A stretch of DNA of 36,747 nucleotides. Origin: Rhodospirillales bacterium. Its GTDB lineage: Bacteria > Pseudomonadota > Alphaproteobacteria > Rhodospirillales > Defluviicoccaceae. The notes beneath the pieces were generated by a model, which was not told the origin of the DNA, did not search any database, and saw only the letters and a list, made by a program, of their open reading frames with translations. The stretch is from NCBI GenBank assembly GCA_016793925.1, contig JAEULH010000016.1, forward strand, positions 1-36,747, in the 5' to 3' direction. Below are positions 7,203 to 15,474 of this stretch, piece by piece. The position numbers and the translations under genes are program-made. Position 1 is the first letter of the stretch. The number at the start of each line of letters is the position of its first letter.

Positions 7203-8665
7203 CCGGCAGCGAAGCGCTCCTTGCCGCGGCCCTGGTCGTTCCGCTCGTCGGCGCCGCGCTCATCGTCGCCGCCGGCCGACGGCCGAACCTGCGCGATGGG
7301 ATCGGCATCGCCACAGCGGCGGTCCTTGCCGTCGTCGTCATCGCGCTCGTTCGCGATGTCCTCGCCGGCGCGCGGCCGCGGCTCGTGCTGGTCGAGATGC
7401 TGCCCAATCTGTCCCTCGCCTTCTCGGCCGAGCCCTTGGGCGCGACCTTCGCCCTGGTCGCCTCCGTGCTGTGGCTGGTCACCGCGATCTACGCGATCGG
7501 CTACATGCGCGGCCACCACGAGCATCATCAGACCCGCTTCTACGCCTTCTTCGCCGTTTCGCTGAGCGCCACCATGGGGGTTGCGCTCTCCGCCAATGTC
7601 ATCACCCTGTTCACCTTCTACGAGGCGCTGACCCTTTGCACCTATCCGCTGGTCACGCACCACGGCACCGACGAAGCCAAGCGCGCCGGCCGGGTCTACT
7701 TCGGCGTCCTGCTCGGCACCTCGATCGGCCTGCAGTTGCCGGCCATCGCCGCCATCTACGTGCTCACCGGCGGGCTTGACTTTGCGCCCGGCGGGATCCT
7801 GGCCGGCCACGTGAGCCCCGCCGCCGTCGCCGTCCTGTTCGTCATGTTCATCTTCGGGATCGGCAAGGCCGCCCTGATGCCGGTCCACCGCTGGCTGCCG
7901 GCGGCGATGGTTGCGCCGACGCCGGTCAGCGCCCTTCTTCACGCCGTCGCCGTGGTCAAGGCCGGCGTTTTTGCGGTCGTCAAGGTCACCGTCTTCGTTT
8001 TCGGCATCGACCTGTTGCGTTCGTCCGGGAGCAGCGGCTGGCTGATCTATGTCGCCGGCTTCACCATCCTCGCCGCCTCGACCATCGCCCTGTTCCAGGA
8101 CAACCTGAAGCGCCGCCTCGCCTATTCGACGATCAGTCAGCTGTCCTACATCGTCATCGGCGCGGCGATGCTCCATCCGCTGGCGCTGCAGGGCGCAAGC
8201 CTGCACATCGTCGCGCACGCCATCGCCAAGATCACCCTGTTCTTCGCGGCGGGCGCGATCCTGGTCGCCGCCGACAAGACCCGCGTCAGCGAGCTCGACG
8301 GGATCGGACGACGCATGCCCTGGACCATGGGCGCGTTCGCCATCGGCTCGCTGTCGATGGTGGGCCTGCCGCCCACCGCCGGCTTCGTCAGCAAGTGGTT
8401 CCTGCTCCAGGGCGCCGTGGCGAGCGGCCAGGTGGTCGTGATCGCGGTTCTGGTCGCGGCGACGCTGCTCAACGCCGCCTACTTCCTGCCGATCGTCTAC
8501 GCCGCCTTTTTCCGGCCCCTGCCCGACGGCGCGGCCCAGCACGGCGAGGCGCCGCTGGCTTCGGTGGGGGCGCTTGTTCTGACTTCGGCGCTGACCGTGG
8601 CGATGTTCTTTTTTCCGGAGTTGCCGCTGGCCCTGGCGCGCGCATTCGTGGCGGAGGGGCAATGA
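7199..8665 (+). CDS. Proton-conducting antiporter-like subunit, NuoL/MrpA N-terminal type (second of three)
   Basis: This 488-residue protein is another PF00361 member. It has features of the NuoL/MrpA branch: AIYAIGYMRGHHEHHQTRFY early on, and MPVHRWLPAAMVAPTPVSAL followed by LLHAVAVVKAGVFAV, which is how MrpA and NuoL read around helices 7-8. The helix-5 Glu (FYEALTLCTY), helix-7 Lys223 (GIGKAALMPVHRWLP), helix-8 Lys and helix-12 Lys (FVSKWFLLQG) are all present. It stops near residue 488 without the long C-terminal MrpA extension; those domains are encoded by the separate gene at 4410-4937. Junctions: GTGA with the gene before, ATGA (8662-8665) with the small gene after. Confidence 0.88.
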   Translation: MTGSEALLAAALVVPLVGAALIVAAGRRPNLRDGIGIATAAVLAVVVIALVRDVLAGARPRLVLVEMLPNLSLAFSAEPLGATFALVASVLWLVTAIYAIGYMRGHHEHHQTRFYAFFAVSLSATMGVALSANVITLFTFYEALTLCTYPLVTHHGTDEAKRAGRVYFGVLLGTSIGLQLPAIAAIYVLTGGLDFAPGGILAGHVSPAAVAVLFVMFIFGIGKAALMPVHRWLPAAMVAPTPVSALLHAVAVVKAGVFAVVKVTVFVFGIDLLRSSGSSGWLIYVAGFTILAASTIALFQDNLKRRLAYSTISQLSYIVIGAAMLHPLALQGASLHIVAHAIAKITLFFAAGAILVAADKTRVSELDGIGRRMPWTMGAFAIGSLSMVGLPPTAGFVSKWFLLQGAVASGQVVVIAVLVAATLLNAAYFLPIVYAAFFRPLPDGAAQHGEAPLASVGALVLTSALTVAMFFFPELPLALARAFVAEGQ

Positions 8666-8958
8666 GCGACGAAACGAACAAGTCCGGCGAGGCGCCGGGT
8701 GGGCCTTCGGACGGCGCCGCCAGGCCGTGGCTGACGCGAGCCTCGACGATCCGCGGCCTGTGGTGGACGGGCAGCGTCGTACTCGTCCTCGTCACCCTCG
8801 CCGACCTCGTCGTCGACCGGCACCACGCGGTCGTTCCCGTTGCGGGAACCTTCGGCTTCTACTCCTGGTACGGGCTGGCGACGTGCGCGGCGATGGTGGT
8901 TGTGGCCAAGGCGCTGGGGGCGGTGCTGAAACGCAGGGACAGCTACTATGAGCCATAG
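8662..8958 (+). CDS. Small two-helix membrane protein of the antiporter operon (unrecognised)
   Basis: A 98-residue protein. The hydrophilic N-terminus (about 30 residues, rich in Gly/Ser/Asp) precedes a hydrophobic helix near residues 35-53 (GLWWTGSVVLVLVTLADLVV). A His/Asp loop (DRHHAVVP) and a second helix near residues 66-85 follow, then a short basic end (KRRDSYYEP). I do not recognise a named family. It starts inside the stop of the NuoL-like gene (ATGA) and its own end overlaps the next gene by 11 bases, so it is firmly embedded in the operon. It may be an accessory or assembly subunit joining the third antiporter-like subunit to the complex; that is inference from position only. Confidence 0.8.
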   Translation: MSDETNKSGEAPGGPSDGAARPWLTRASTIRGLWWTGSVVLVLVTLADLVVDRHHAVVPVAGTFGFYSWYGLATCAAMVVVAKALGAVLKRRDSYYEP

Positions 8959-10642
8959 CCTGCCGCCGGCCTTGGCGCTGTTTGTCGCCGCAGGCCTGCT
9001 TCCATTCTGTCGACCGGGATCGCCGATCCGCGCCGCGCTCCTCCTGGTCGCGCCGGCTGTGGCGCTGGCGGCGGTGTGGACGCTGCCGGAAGGCGAGCTG
9101 CTCGCGTTCGACTACCTCGGCTTCCACCTGGTCCCGCTGCGGGTCGACGCGCTCAGCCGGCTGTTCGCGACGATCTTCACGATCATGGCCTTCGCCGGTG
9201 CGCTGTTCGCCTTGAACCAGGCGCGCACGACGGAGCTCGTCGCCGCCTTCGTCTATGCCGGCAGCGCCGTCGGCGTCACCTTCGCCGGCGACCTGATCAC
9301 CGTCCTCGTCTTCTGGGAGCTGATGGCGATCGCCTCGGCCCTGCTCATCTGGTCGGCGCAGACCCCGGCGGCCTTCAGGGCCTCGCTCCGCTACCTGATG
9401 ATTCACCTGTTGGGCGGCATGGTGTTGATGGTCGGCATCCTCACCTTCGCCACCCAGACGGGGTCGATCGCCTTCAACGCGATGCGTCCGGACGGCGTTG
9501 CGACCTGGCTCATCCTGATCGGCTTTCTCATCAACGCCGGCGCGCCGCCTCTGTCGGCGTGGCTGCCGGACGCCTACTCCGAAGCGTCGTGGAGCGGGAC
9601 CGTCTTTCTTTCCGCCTTCACCACCAAGACCGCGGTCTACACCCTGCTGCGCGGCTTCCCGGGGGCCGAGATCCTCGTCGTGATCGGGATCTACATGATC
9701 CTTTACGGCATAATCTACGCGCTCCTCGAAAACGACATGCGCCGGATCCTCGCCTACAGCATCATCAACCAGGTCGGCTTCATGGTCACCGGGATCGGCA
9801 TCGGCACCGACATGTCGCTCAACGGCGCCGCCGCGCACGCCTTCGCCCACATCATCTACAAGGCGCTCCTGCTGATGTCGGCCGGCTCCGTGCTGCTGAT
9901 GACCGGACGGCGCAAGTGCTCGGAGCTGGGGGGGTTGTTTCAGAGCATGCCGCTGACGACGGTGTGCGGCATCGTCGGCGCACTGGCCATCTCGGCCTTC
10001 CCGCTGACCTCGGGGTTCGTCACCAAATCGATGATCAACCAGGCAGCGGGCGATCAGCACCTGGCCATTGCCTGGCTGCTGCTCACCGCCGGCTCGGCCG
10101 GCGTCTTCCTCCATGCCGGCATCAAGTTCCCGTGGTTCGTCTTTTTCCAGAAGGACAGCGGGCTGAGGCCGCCCGATCCGCCGTGGAACATGCGCGCGGC
10201 CATGGTGCTGTTCGCCGCCCTGTGCATCGGCATCGGGATTGTGCCGGGACCGCTCTACGCCATCCTGCCCTACGCGGTGGACTATCACCCGTACTCGACG
10301 GGCCACGTGTTGGAGCTGCTGCAGCTCCTGCTGTTCTCGGGACTGGCGTTTTTCCTCCTGCTGCCGTTGATGAAGCGGACGCCGACCATCACCCTCGATT
10401 TCGACTGGATCTACCGGAAGATCCTGCCGGCGGCGCTGGCGAGGATTTACGGGGTCTGCGCGCCCGCCGACCGCATGTTGCGCCGCAGCGCAAAGCGTCT
10501 CGTCTCACTGCTGACGACGCAGATCTCGCGACATTACGGTCCGGCCGGCGCTGTCGCCCGGACCCTGACCGCCGGCAACATGACCGTCTGGGTCGTCATC
10601 ATGCTGGCTGTTTACCTGATCGCCTACTTCATCTCGCGCTGA
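8948..10642 (+). CDS. Proton-conducting antiporter-like subunit, MrpD-type with altered helix 7 (third of three)
   Basis: This 564-residue PF00361 membrane protein is longer than its two neighbours because of about 80 extra C-terminal residues that end in a hydrophobic helix (MTVWVVIMLAVYLIAYFI). The helix-5 Glu (VFWELMAIAS), helix-8 Lys (TTKTAVY) and helix-12 Lys (GFVTKSMINQ) are kept. Where the two paralogues have Lys223 before xxxxPxxxWLP, this one has Asn196 (LINAGAPPLSAWLP). Loss of the helix-7 lysine would interrupt the usual central proton relay, so this subunit may be structural, use another route, or move a different ion. It is the last gene of the operon; a short hairpin follows at 10660-10676. 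Confidence 0.9.
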   Translation: MSHSLPPALALFVAAGLLPFCRPGSPIRAALLLVAPAVALAAVWTLPEGELLAFDYLGFHLVPLRVDALSRLFATIFTIMAFAGALFALNQARTTELVAAFVYAGSAVGVTFAGDLITVLVFWELMAIASALLIWSAQTPAAFRASLRYLMIHLLGGMVLMVGILTFATQTGSIAFNAMRPDGVATWLILIGFLINAGAPPLSAWLPDAYSEASWSGTVFLSAFTTKTAVYTLLRGFPGAEILVVIGIYMILYGIIYALLENDMRRILAYSIINQVGFMVTGIGIGTDMSLNGAAAHAFAHIIYKALLLMSAGSVLLMTGRRKCSELGGLFQSMPLTTVCGIVGALAISAFPLTSGFVTKSMINQAAGDQHLAIAWLLLTAGSAGVFLHAGIKFPWFVFFQKDSGLRPPDPPWNMRAAMVLFAALCIGIGIVPGPLYAILPYAVDYHPYSTGHVLELLQLLLFSGLAFFLLLPLMKRTPTITLDFDWIYRKILPAALARIYGVCAPADRMLRRSAKRLVSLLTTQISRHYGPAGAVARTLTAGNMTVWVVIMLAVYLIAYFISR

Positions 10643-10659
10643 TCGGCGGAAAAACGAGC

Positions 10660-10676
10660 GCGGCCGAGACGGCCGC
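10660..10676 (+). terminator. Possible terminator hairpin after the antiporter operon
   Basis: GCGGCCG-AGA-CGGCCGC forms a perfect 7-bp, GC-only stem with a 3-base loop, 17 bases after the last stop codon of the operon. Only two T residues follow, so it is not a classical intrinsic terminator. It could slow polymerase or act with Rho. Confidence 0.4.
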
Positions 10677-10699
10677 TTGCGCCGCGCGCACGGGTACTT

Positions 10700-10714
10700 T
10701 GCGACTGCGTCGCA
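10700..10714. promoter_or_regulatory. Inverted repeat upstream of pccB, possible operator
   Basis: TGCGAC-TGC-GTCGCA is a perfect 6-bp inverted repeat with a 3-base spacer. A third copy of the half-site TGCGAC occurs at 10739-10744. The cluster lies just upstream of the pccB promoter candidate at 10762-10789. Propionyl-CoA carboxylase genes in alphaproteobacteria are known to be controlled by dedicated short-chain acyl-CoA regulators, but the element here does not match a site I can name. Confidence 0.35.
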
Positions 10715-10761
10715 TCCCATCCCGCCGCCTCCTTTTTATGCGACAAATTCAACAGTTCCCA

Positions 10762-10789
10762 TTGATCGCGGTCGGCTCCCCTTTATGAT
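10762..10789 (+). promoter_or_regulatory. Candidate sigma-70-type promoter of the pcc genes
   Basis: A -35-like TTGATC (10762-10767) and a -10-like TATGAT (10784-10789) are separated by 16 bases. Transcription from about 10796 would give a leader of roughly 26 bases containing the GGAGGAG ribosome site before the ATG at 10822. Confidence 0.5.
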
Positions 10790-10821
10790 GTTGCAGTTGC
10801 GTAAAGCCGGAGGAGAGCAAA

Positions 10822-12354
10822 ATGCGCGAGATCGTAGAAGCGCTGGAAGAGAAGCGGGCACTAGCGCGGCTGGGCGGCGGGCAAAATCGCATCGACGCGC
10901 AGCACAAGCGGGGGAAGCTCACCGCGCGCGAGCGCATCGACGTCCTGTTCGACCCGGACTCCTTCGAGGAGTGGGACATGTTCGTCGAGCATCGCTGCAT
11001 CGACTTCGGCATGGAGAAGACGCAGATCCCCGGCGACGGCGTGGTCACCGGCTACGGGACGGTCAACGGCCGCCCGGTCTTTGTCTTCAGCCAGGATTTC
11101 ACGGTGTTCGGCGGCAGCCTCTCGGAGGCGCACGCCGAAAAGATCGCCAAGATCATGGACACGGCCATGAAGATCGGGGCGCCGGTGGTCGGCCTGAACG
11201 ACTCCGGTGGCGCGCGCATCCAGGAGGGCGTCGCCTCTCTCGCCGGCTATGCGACGGTTTTCGCGCGCAACGTTGACGCCTCGGGCGTCATCCCGCAGAT
11301 CTCGGTGATCATGGGCCCGTGCGCGGGCGGCGCGGTCTATTCCCCGGCGTTGACCGACTTCATCTTCATGGTCAAGGAAGAGAGCCACATGTACGTCACC
11401 GGGCCGGACGTGGTCCGGACGGTGACCCACGAGGAAATCGATCACGAGGGGCTGGGCGGCGCCAGCGCCCATACCGTCAAGTCCGGCGTCGCCGATCTGG
11501 CATTCGAAAACGACGTCGAGGCGATGCTCTATGTGCGCCGGCTTTTGAATTTCCTTCCCTCATCCAACAAGGTGCCGCCGCCGGTCCGACCGAACTTCGA
11601 CAGCATCGAGCGGGTCGAGATGTCGCTCGACACGCTGATCCCGGAGAACCCGAACGCGCCCTACGACATGAAGGAGCTGATCGTAAAGGTCGTCGACGAG
11701 GAGCTGTTCTTCGAGATCAAGCCCGACTACGCCGGCAACATCATCACCGGCTTCGGGCGCATGAACGGGCAGACCGTCGGCATCGTCGCCAACCAGCCGA
11801 TGGTTCTCGCCGGCTGCCTGGATATCGACGCGTCGGTCAAGGCGGCCCGCTTCGTTCGCTTCTGCGACTGCTTCAATATTCCGATCATCACCTTCGTCGA
11901 CGTCCCGGGCTTCCTCCCCGGCGTCAACCAGGAGCACGGCGGCATCATTCGCCATGGCGCCAAGCTGCTGTTCGCCTACACCGAGGCGACCGTTCCGAAA
12001 GTGACCGTCATCACCCGCAAATCCTACGGCGGCGCCTACGACGTCATGGGCTCGAAGCACATGCGCGCCGACGTCAATTTCGCCTGGCCCACCGCCGAGA
12101 TTGCGGTCATGGGACCGAAGGGCGCGGTGGAGATCATCTTCCGCTCCGAGCTCGGCGACGCCGACAAGATCGCCGAGCGGACCGAAGCCTACAAGGGCAA
12201 GTTCGCCAACCCGTTCGCCGCCGGGCGTCGCGGCTTTATCGACGACGTCATTCACCCGCACAGCACGCGGCGGCGGATCTGCAAGGCGCTCACCATGCTG
12301 CGCAACAAGAGCGTTGTCCTGCCTCAGCGCAAGCACCCCAATCCGCCTCTCTGA
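10822..12354 (+). CDS. pccB: Propionyl-CoA carboxylase beta subunit (carboxyltransferase)
   Basis: A 510-residue protein with two crotonase-like carboxyltransferase halves. The N-terminal half (about residues 1-260) contains [42 protein letters not shown] and [13 protein letters not shown]. The C-terminal half (about 270-500) contains [35 protein letters not shown] and [14 protein letters not shown]. It transfers carboxyl from biotin to propionyl-CoA to give methylmalonyl-CoA, in the cytoplasm, as a complex with PccA. Length and motifs fit PccB rather than the zinc-finger AccD of acetyl-CoA carboxylase. Related acyl-CoA carboxylases (e.g. methylcrotonyl-CoA carboxylase) are less likely. The ribosome site GGAGGAG is well placed. 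pccA follows 60 bases downstream; no methylmalonyl-CoA epimerase or mutase is in the window. Confidence 0.94.
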   Translation: MREIVEALEEKRALARLGGGQNRIDAQHKRGKLTARERIDVLFDPDSFEEWDMFVEHRCIDFGMEKTQIPGDGVVTGYGTVNGRPVFVFSQDFTVFGGSLSEAHAEKIAKIMDTAMKIGAPVVGLNDSGGARIQEGVASLAGYATVFARNVDASGVIPQISVIMGPCAGGAVYSPALTDFIFMVKEESHMYVTGPDVVRTVTHEEIDHEGLGGASAHTVKSGVADLAFENDVEAMLYVRRLLNFLPSSNKVPPPVRPNFDSIERVEMSLDTLIPENPNAPYDMKELIVKVVDEELFFEIKPDYAGNIITGFGRMNGQTVGIVANQPMVLAGCLDIDASVKAARFVRFCDCFNIPIITFVDVPGFLPGVNQEHGGIIRHGAKLLFAYTEATVPKVTVITRKSYGGAYDVMGSKHMRADVNFAWPTAEIAVMGPKGAVEIIFRSELGDADKIAERTEAYKGKFANPFAAGRRGFIDDVIHPHSTRRRICKALTMLRNKSVVLPQRKHPNPPL

Positions 12355-12414
12355 CGGCGTCCGTGGGACGCAGTGAAGCGCCGAGCCTGAATCTCTGAGC
12401 GGGAAAACAAAGCA

Positions 12415-14439
12415 ATGTTCAAAAAAATACTGATTGCCAACCGAGGCGAAATCGCGGTCCGTATCGCGCGCACGGCGAAGCAGATGGGCCTTACGACGGT
12501 CGCCGTCTACTCGGACGCCGACAAGTACGGGCGTCACGTCAAGATGTGCGACGAGGCGGTCTACCTCGGCGGCTCGCTCGCAAGCGAGAGCTACCTGCGG
12601 ATGGACAAGATCCTCTCGGCCTGCCGGCGGATGGGGGTCGACTGCGTCCATCCCGGCTACGGCTTCCTGTCCGAGAACACCAAGTTCGCGCAGGCGCTTG
12701 ATGAAGCGGGGATCGCGTTCATCGGGCCCAATTCGGACGTGATCAGGCTCATGGGCGACAAGATCATGGCCAACCGGGCGGCGAAGGAGGCCGGCGTCCC
12801 GACCGTTCCCGGTCACTGGGACTCGATCCCCAATCCCGAGGCGGCCGTCGAAATCGCGGCCGGCATCGGCTTCCCGGTCATGCTGAAGGCGGCGGCCGGC
12901 GGCGGCGGCAAAGGCATTCGCATCGCTCACGACGAGGCCGAAGTTCGCGACGCCTTCCGTATGGCCACCAGCGAGGCCCGGTCGGCCTTCGGCGACGAAC
13001 GCGTGTTCATCGAAAAATTCATCGAGGATCCGCGCCACATCGAGATCCAGATCCTGGCCGACAAGCACGGCAACGTTTTCCACCTGAGCGAGCGCGAATG
13101 CTCGATCCAGCGCCGACACCAGAAGGTCATCGAGGAGGCGCCCTCGCCCTTCCTCGACGCCGCCACCCGGCGCGACATGGGCGAACGGGCGGTGGCGCTG
13201 GCCAGGTCCGCCGGATACGACTCCGCGGGAACGGTCGAGTTCATCGCCGACCAGCGGCGCAATTACTACTTCCTGGAGATGAATACGCGCCTGCAGGTCG
13301 AGCACTCGGTCACCGAGTTCACCCACGACATCGACCTGGTCGAGTGGATGATCCGGATCGCCAACGGCGAGCGGCTGACCCTAGACCAGTCGCAAATCCA
13401 ACCGCGCGGATGGGCGATCGAGTCGCGGATCTACGCTGAGGACCCGAACCGCAAGTTCATGCCGTCGACCGGCCGTCTGGTCCGCTACCGCGAGCCGGAA
13501 GAGAGCCAGGACGTTCGCGTCGATACCGGCGTCTACGAGGGCGGCGAGATCAGCATGTTCTACGACCCGATGATCGCCAAGGTGACCACCTGGGGACGCG
13601 ATCGCGACGCCGCCGTCGCGCTGATGCGCCGCTCGCTCGACGAGTTCTATATCGTCGGCGTCCATCACAATATCGCCTTCCTCACCGCGCTGATGGCCAA
13701 CCCGCGCTTTCTCCAGGGCCGGCTCAGCACCAACTTCATCGCCGAGGAGTATCCAGACGGCTTCTCGCCCGCGCCGATCGAAAGTGCCGACATCGACGCG
13801 ATCGTCGCCGTCAGCATCCTGATGCACCTGCGCTACCTGTACCGGGCGAAGGAAGTCTCCGGACAGATGCCGGGCTACGGGCGCAAGATCGTGCCCGACT
13901 GGGTCGTCAGCGTGAACGGCACCCACTACCCGATCCGCGTCGAGCAGTTCGTCGGCCGCGGTTCGGAAGAGGGCTTCGACGTGACCCGCGAGGGCCATCT
14001 GCTTGCCATTCGCAGCGACTGGCAGGTCGGCGAGCCGGTGCTCCGCTGCACCATCAACGCCGAACCGCAGCGCTTCAAGGTCGAGCGGGCCGGGCTGGGT
14101 TACCGCCTGTTCCACATGGGCGCCGACGTCAAGGTCATGGTCTACACCACCCAGATCGCCGAGCTCGCGAAAAAGATGCCCGAGCGCAAGCCGCCGGACA
14201 TGTCGCAGTATCTGCTATCGCCGATGCCTGGACTGCTCCAGTCCCTCGCCGTCGAGGAGGGTGAGCGGGTCGATACCGGCGACGAGCTTGCCATCATCCA
14301 GGCGATGAAGATGGAGAACATCCTCCGCGCCGTCCGACCGGGAAGGGTGATCAAGCTTCACGCCGAACCGGGCGCAACGCTCTCGGCCGGTCAGATCATC
14401 CTCGAGTTCGAGCAGAACGAGGTGCCCGCTGAAGCGTAA
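12415..14439 (+). CDS. pccA: Propionyl-CoA carboxylase alpha subunit (biotin carboxylase plus biotin carrier)
   Basis: A 674-residue protein. The biotin carboxylase N-domain starts FKKILIANRGEIAVRIARTA, followed by the ATP-grasp domain (KAAAGGGGKGIR near residues 159-170; FLEMNTRLQVEHSVTE near 285-300) and the biotin carboxylase C-domain (to about residue 450). A PCC-specific linking domain (about 460-600) precedes the biotinyl carrier domain, whose AMKMEN motif places the biotinylated lysine at residue 632. It uses ATP and bicarbonate to carboxylate biotin, which then serves PccB. The linking domain and the partner gene immediately upstream favour PCC over pyruvate or acetyl-CoA carboxylase. 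The ribosome site is weak (GGGAAAA), which may rely on coupling to pccB. Confidence 0.95.
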   Translation: MFKKILIANRGEIAVRIARTAKQMGLTTVAVYSDADKYGRHVKMCDEAVYLGGSLASESYLRMDKILSACRRMGVDCVHPGYGFLSENTKFAQALDEAGIAFIGPNSDVIRLMGDKIMANRAAKEAGVPTVPGHWDSIPNPEAAVEIAAGIGFPVMLKAAAGGGGKGIRIAHDEAEVRDAFRMATSEARSAFGDERVFIEKFIEDPRHIEIQILADKHGNVFHLSERECSIQRRHQKVIEEAPSPFLDAATRRDMGERAVALARSAGYDSAGTVEFIADQRRNYYFLEMNTRLQVEHSVTEFTHDIDLVEWMIRIANGERLTLDQSQIQPRGWAIESRIYAEDPNRKFMPSTGRLVRYREPEESQDVRVDTGVYEGGEISMFYDPMIAKVTTWGRDRDAAVALMRRSLDEFYIVGVHHNIAFLTALMANPRFLQGRLSTNFIAEEYPDGFSPAPIESADIDAIVAVSILMHLRYLYRAKEVSGQMPGYGRKIVPDWVVSVNGTHYPIRVEQFVGRGSEEGFDVTREGHLLAIRSDWQVGEPVLRCTINAEPQRFKVERAGLGYRLFHMGADVKVMVYTTQIAELAKKMPERKPPDMSQYLLSPMPGLLQSLAVEEGERVDTGDELAIIQAMKMENILRAVRPGRVIKLHAEPGATLSAGQIILEFEQNEVPAEA

Positions 14440-14477
14440 GCGAGCGAGAGGCTCAGTGTAGGCGGAGCTTCGGCGCC

Positions 14478-15023
14478 GTGTTCGACCCGCGGCTGATCGA
14501 ACTTGCGGGCGAGATCATCCGCGGCTGCCAGGCGGCGCGCCGACAGGTGACGACGGCCGAGTCGTGCACCGGCGGACTGGTCGCGGCCTGTCTTACGGAG
14601 GTGCCCGGCGCCTCGATGGTGATCGAGCGCGGCTTCGTCACCTACGGCAACCGCGCAAAGCAGGACCTGCTGGGGGTCTCCGCCGACCTGCTCGAAGCGC
14701 GCGGCGCCGTTTGTGAGGAGGTCGCGCGCGCCATGGCGGAAGGGGCGTTGAGCCGCGCCGACGCCGACTTCGCCATCGCCATAACGGGCATCGCCGGACC
14801 CGGCGGCGGTTCCCGGACGCGGCCCGTCGGGCTGGTGCACATGGCTGCGGCCGGCCGGGGTGCGCCGACGCACCACCGCCGGCACGTGTTCGGCGGCGAC
14901 CGGAGCGCGATCCGCCTCGCCTCGGTCGAAGCGGCCCTGACGCTCTTGCGTGACTGCGTGGATCAGGCCGGGTCCGACGAAGACTCGGAAAGGACCTTGG
15001 ACGGCCGCGACTGCGGCCCGTAA
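14478..15023 (+). CDS. pncC: CinA C-terminal-domain protein / nicotinamide-nucleotide amidase (PncC)
   Basis: A 181-residue protein corresponding to the stand-alone CinA_C domain. It contains the nearly invariant AESCTGGLVA (residues ~28-37), the GFVTYGNRAKQDLLGV strand and the ITGIAGPGGGSRTRPVGLV loop. Enzymes of this type deamidate NMN to NaMN in NAD recycling. The N-terminal molybdopterin-like domain of full CinA is absent. Translation starts at GTG 14478, 38 bases after pccA, so it may share that transcript. The last 20 codons, which go past the domain, overlap the end of the convergent coq10 gene by 61 bases. Confidence 0.9.
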   Translation: MFDPRLIELAGEIIRGCQAARRQVTTAESCTGGLVAACLTEVPGASMVIERGFVTYGNRAKQDLLGVSADLLEARGAVCEEVARAMAEGALSRADADFAIAITGIAGPGGGSRTRPVGLVHMAAAGRGAPTHHRRHVFGGDRSAIRLASVEAALTLLRDCVDQAGSDEDSERTLDGRDCGP

Positions 15024-15448
15024 AGCGTCCGCGCCCGCCGTTCGAAGGCGTTGACCATGCGCTGCACCGCCTCGTTGAACAGTCGGCCGATCAGCCTCTG
15101 CATCGTCCTCGAGCGGAACTCGAAGTCGATATAGAAGTCGATGATACAGCGATCATCGCCGTCGGTTTCGAAGAACCAGTGGTTGGTGAGGTACCTGAAG
15201 GGGCCCTCTTTGTAATTCACGTCGATGCGGTCGGGGCGCTGCAGGGTGACCTGCGACGTGAACCGTTCGCGAACGAACTTGAAGCCGATGATGAGGTCGG
15301 CGACGAACGCGTCGGGCGATTCGTGTTTGCGAATGCGGCACGCCACGCACCACGGCAGGAACTCCGGGTATCGTTCGACATCGGCGACAAGGTCGAACAT
15401 CTGCTCCCGGCTGTAGGGGAGCATGCGCTTTTCGGCGTGCGTCGGCAT
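14963..15448 (-). CDS. Coenzyme Q-binding protein Coq10/RatA-like START-domain protein
   Basis: A 161-residue protein of the Coq10/polyketide cyclase START family. The diagnostic start is YSREQMFDLVADVERYPEFLPWC (given here from Tyr12), followed by the alternating beta strands FTSQVTLQRPDRIDV and GPFRYLTNHWFFE, and a long C-terminal helix (LIGRLFNEAVQRMVNAFERRA begins this part). Bacterial and mitochondrial Coq10 proteins bind ubiquinone and are needed for its efficient use in respiration. The E. coli homologue RatA has also been reported as a ribosome-association toxin; in alphaproteobacteria the quinone role is the usual annotation. It is 26 bases downstream of lipA on the same strand and probably the last gene of that operon. 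Its 3' end overlaps pncC tail-to-tail. Confidence 0.9.
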   Translation of the reverse strand: MPTHAEKRMLPYSREQMFDLVADVERYPEFLPWCVACRIRKHESPDAFVADLIIGFKFVRERFTSQVTLQRPDRIDVNYKEGPFRYLTNHWFFETDGDDRCIIDFYIDFEFRSRTMQRLIGRLFNEAVQRMVNAFERRARTLYGPQSRPSKVLSESSSDPA

Positions 15449-15474
15449 GGCTGAAGGGGTACTCCGCTCCCCTC

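Noticed and set aside
3239-10642. Identification of the operon as a membrane-bound hydrogenase or as complex I
   Set aside because: Only antiporter-type membrane subunits are present. There are no iron-sulfur, NiFe-hydrogenase or NADH-binding subunits before the pcc genes begin.
10822-12354. Acetyl-CoA carboxylase carboxyltransferase (AccD/AccA) instead of PccB
   Set aside because: The protein carries both carboxyltransferase halves in one chain and no N-terminal zinc finger, and it pairs with a biotin carboxylase-carrier fusion having the PCC linking domain.
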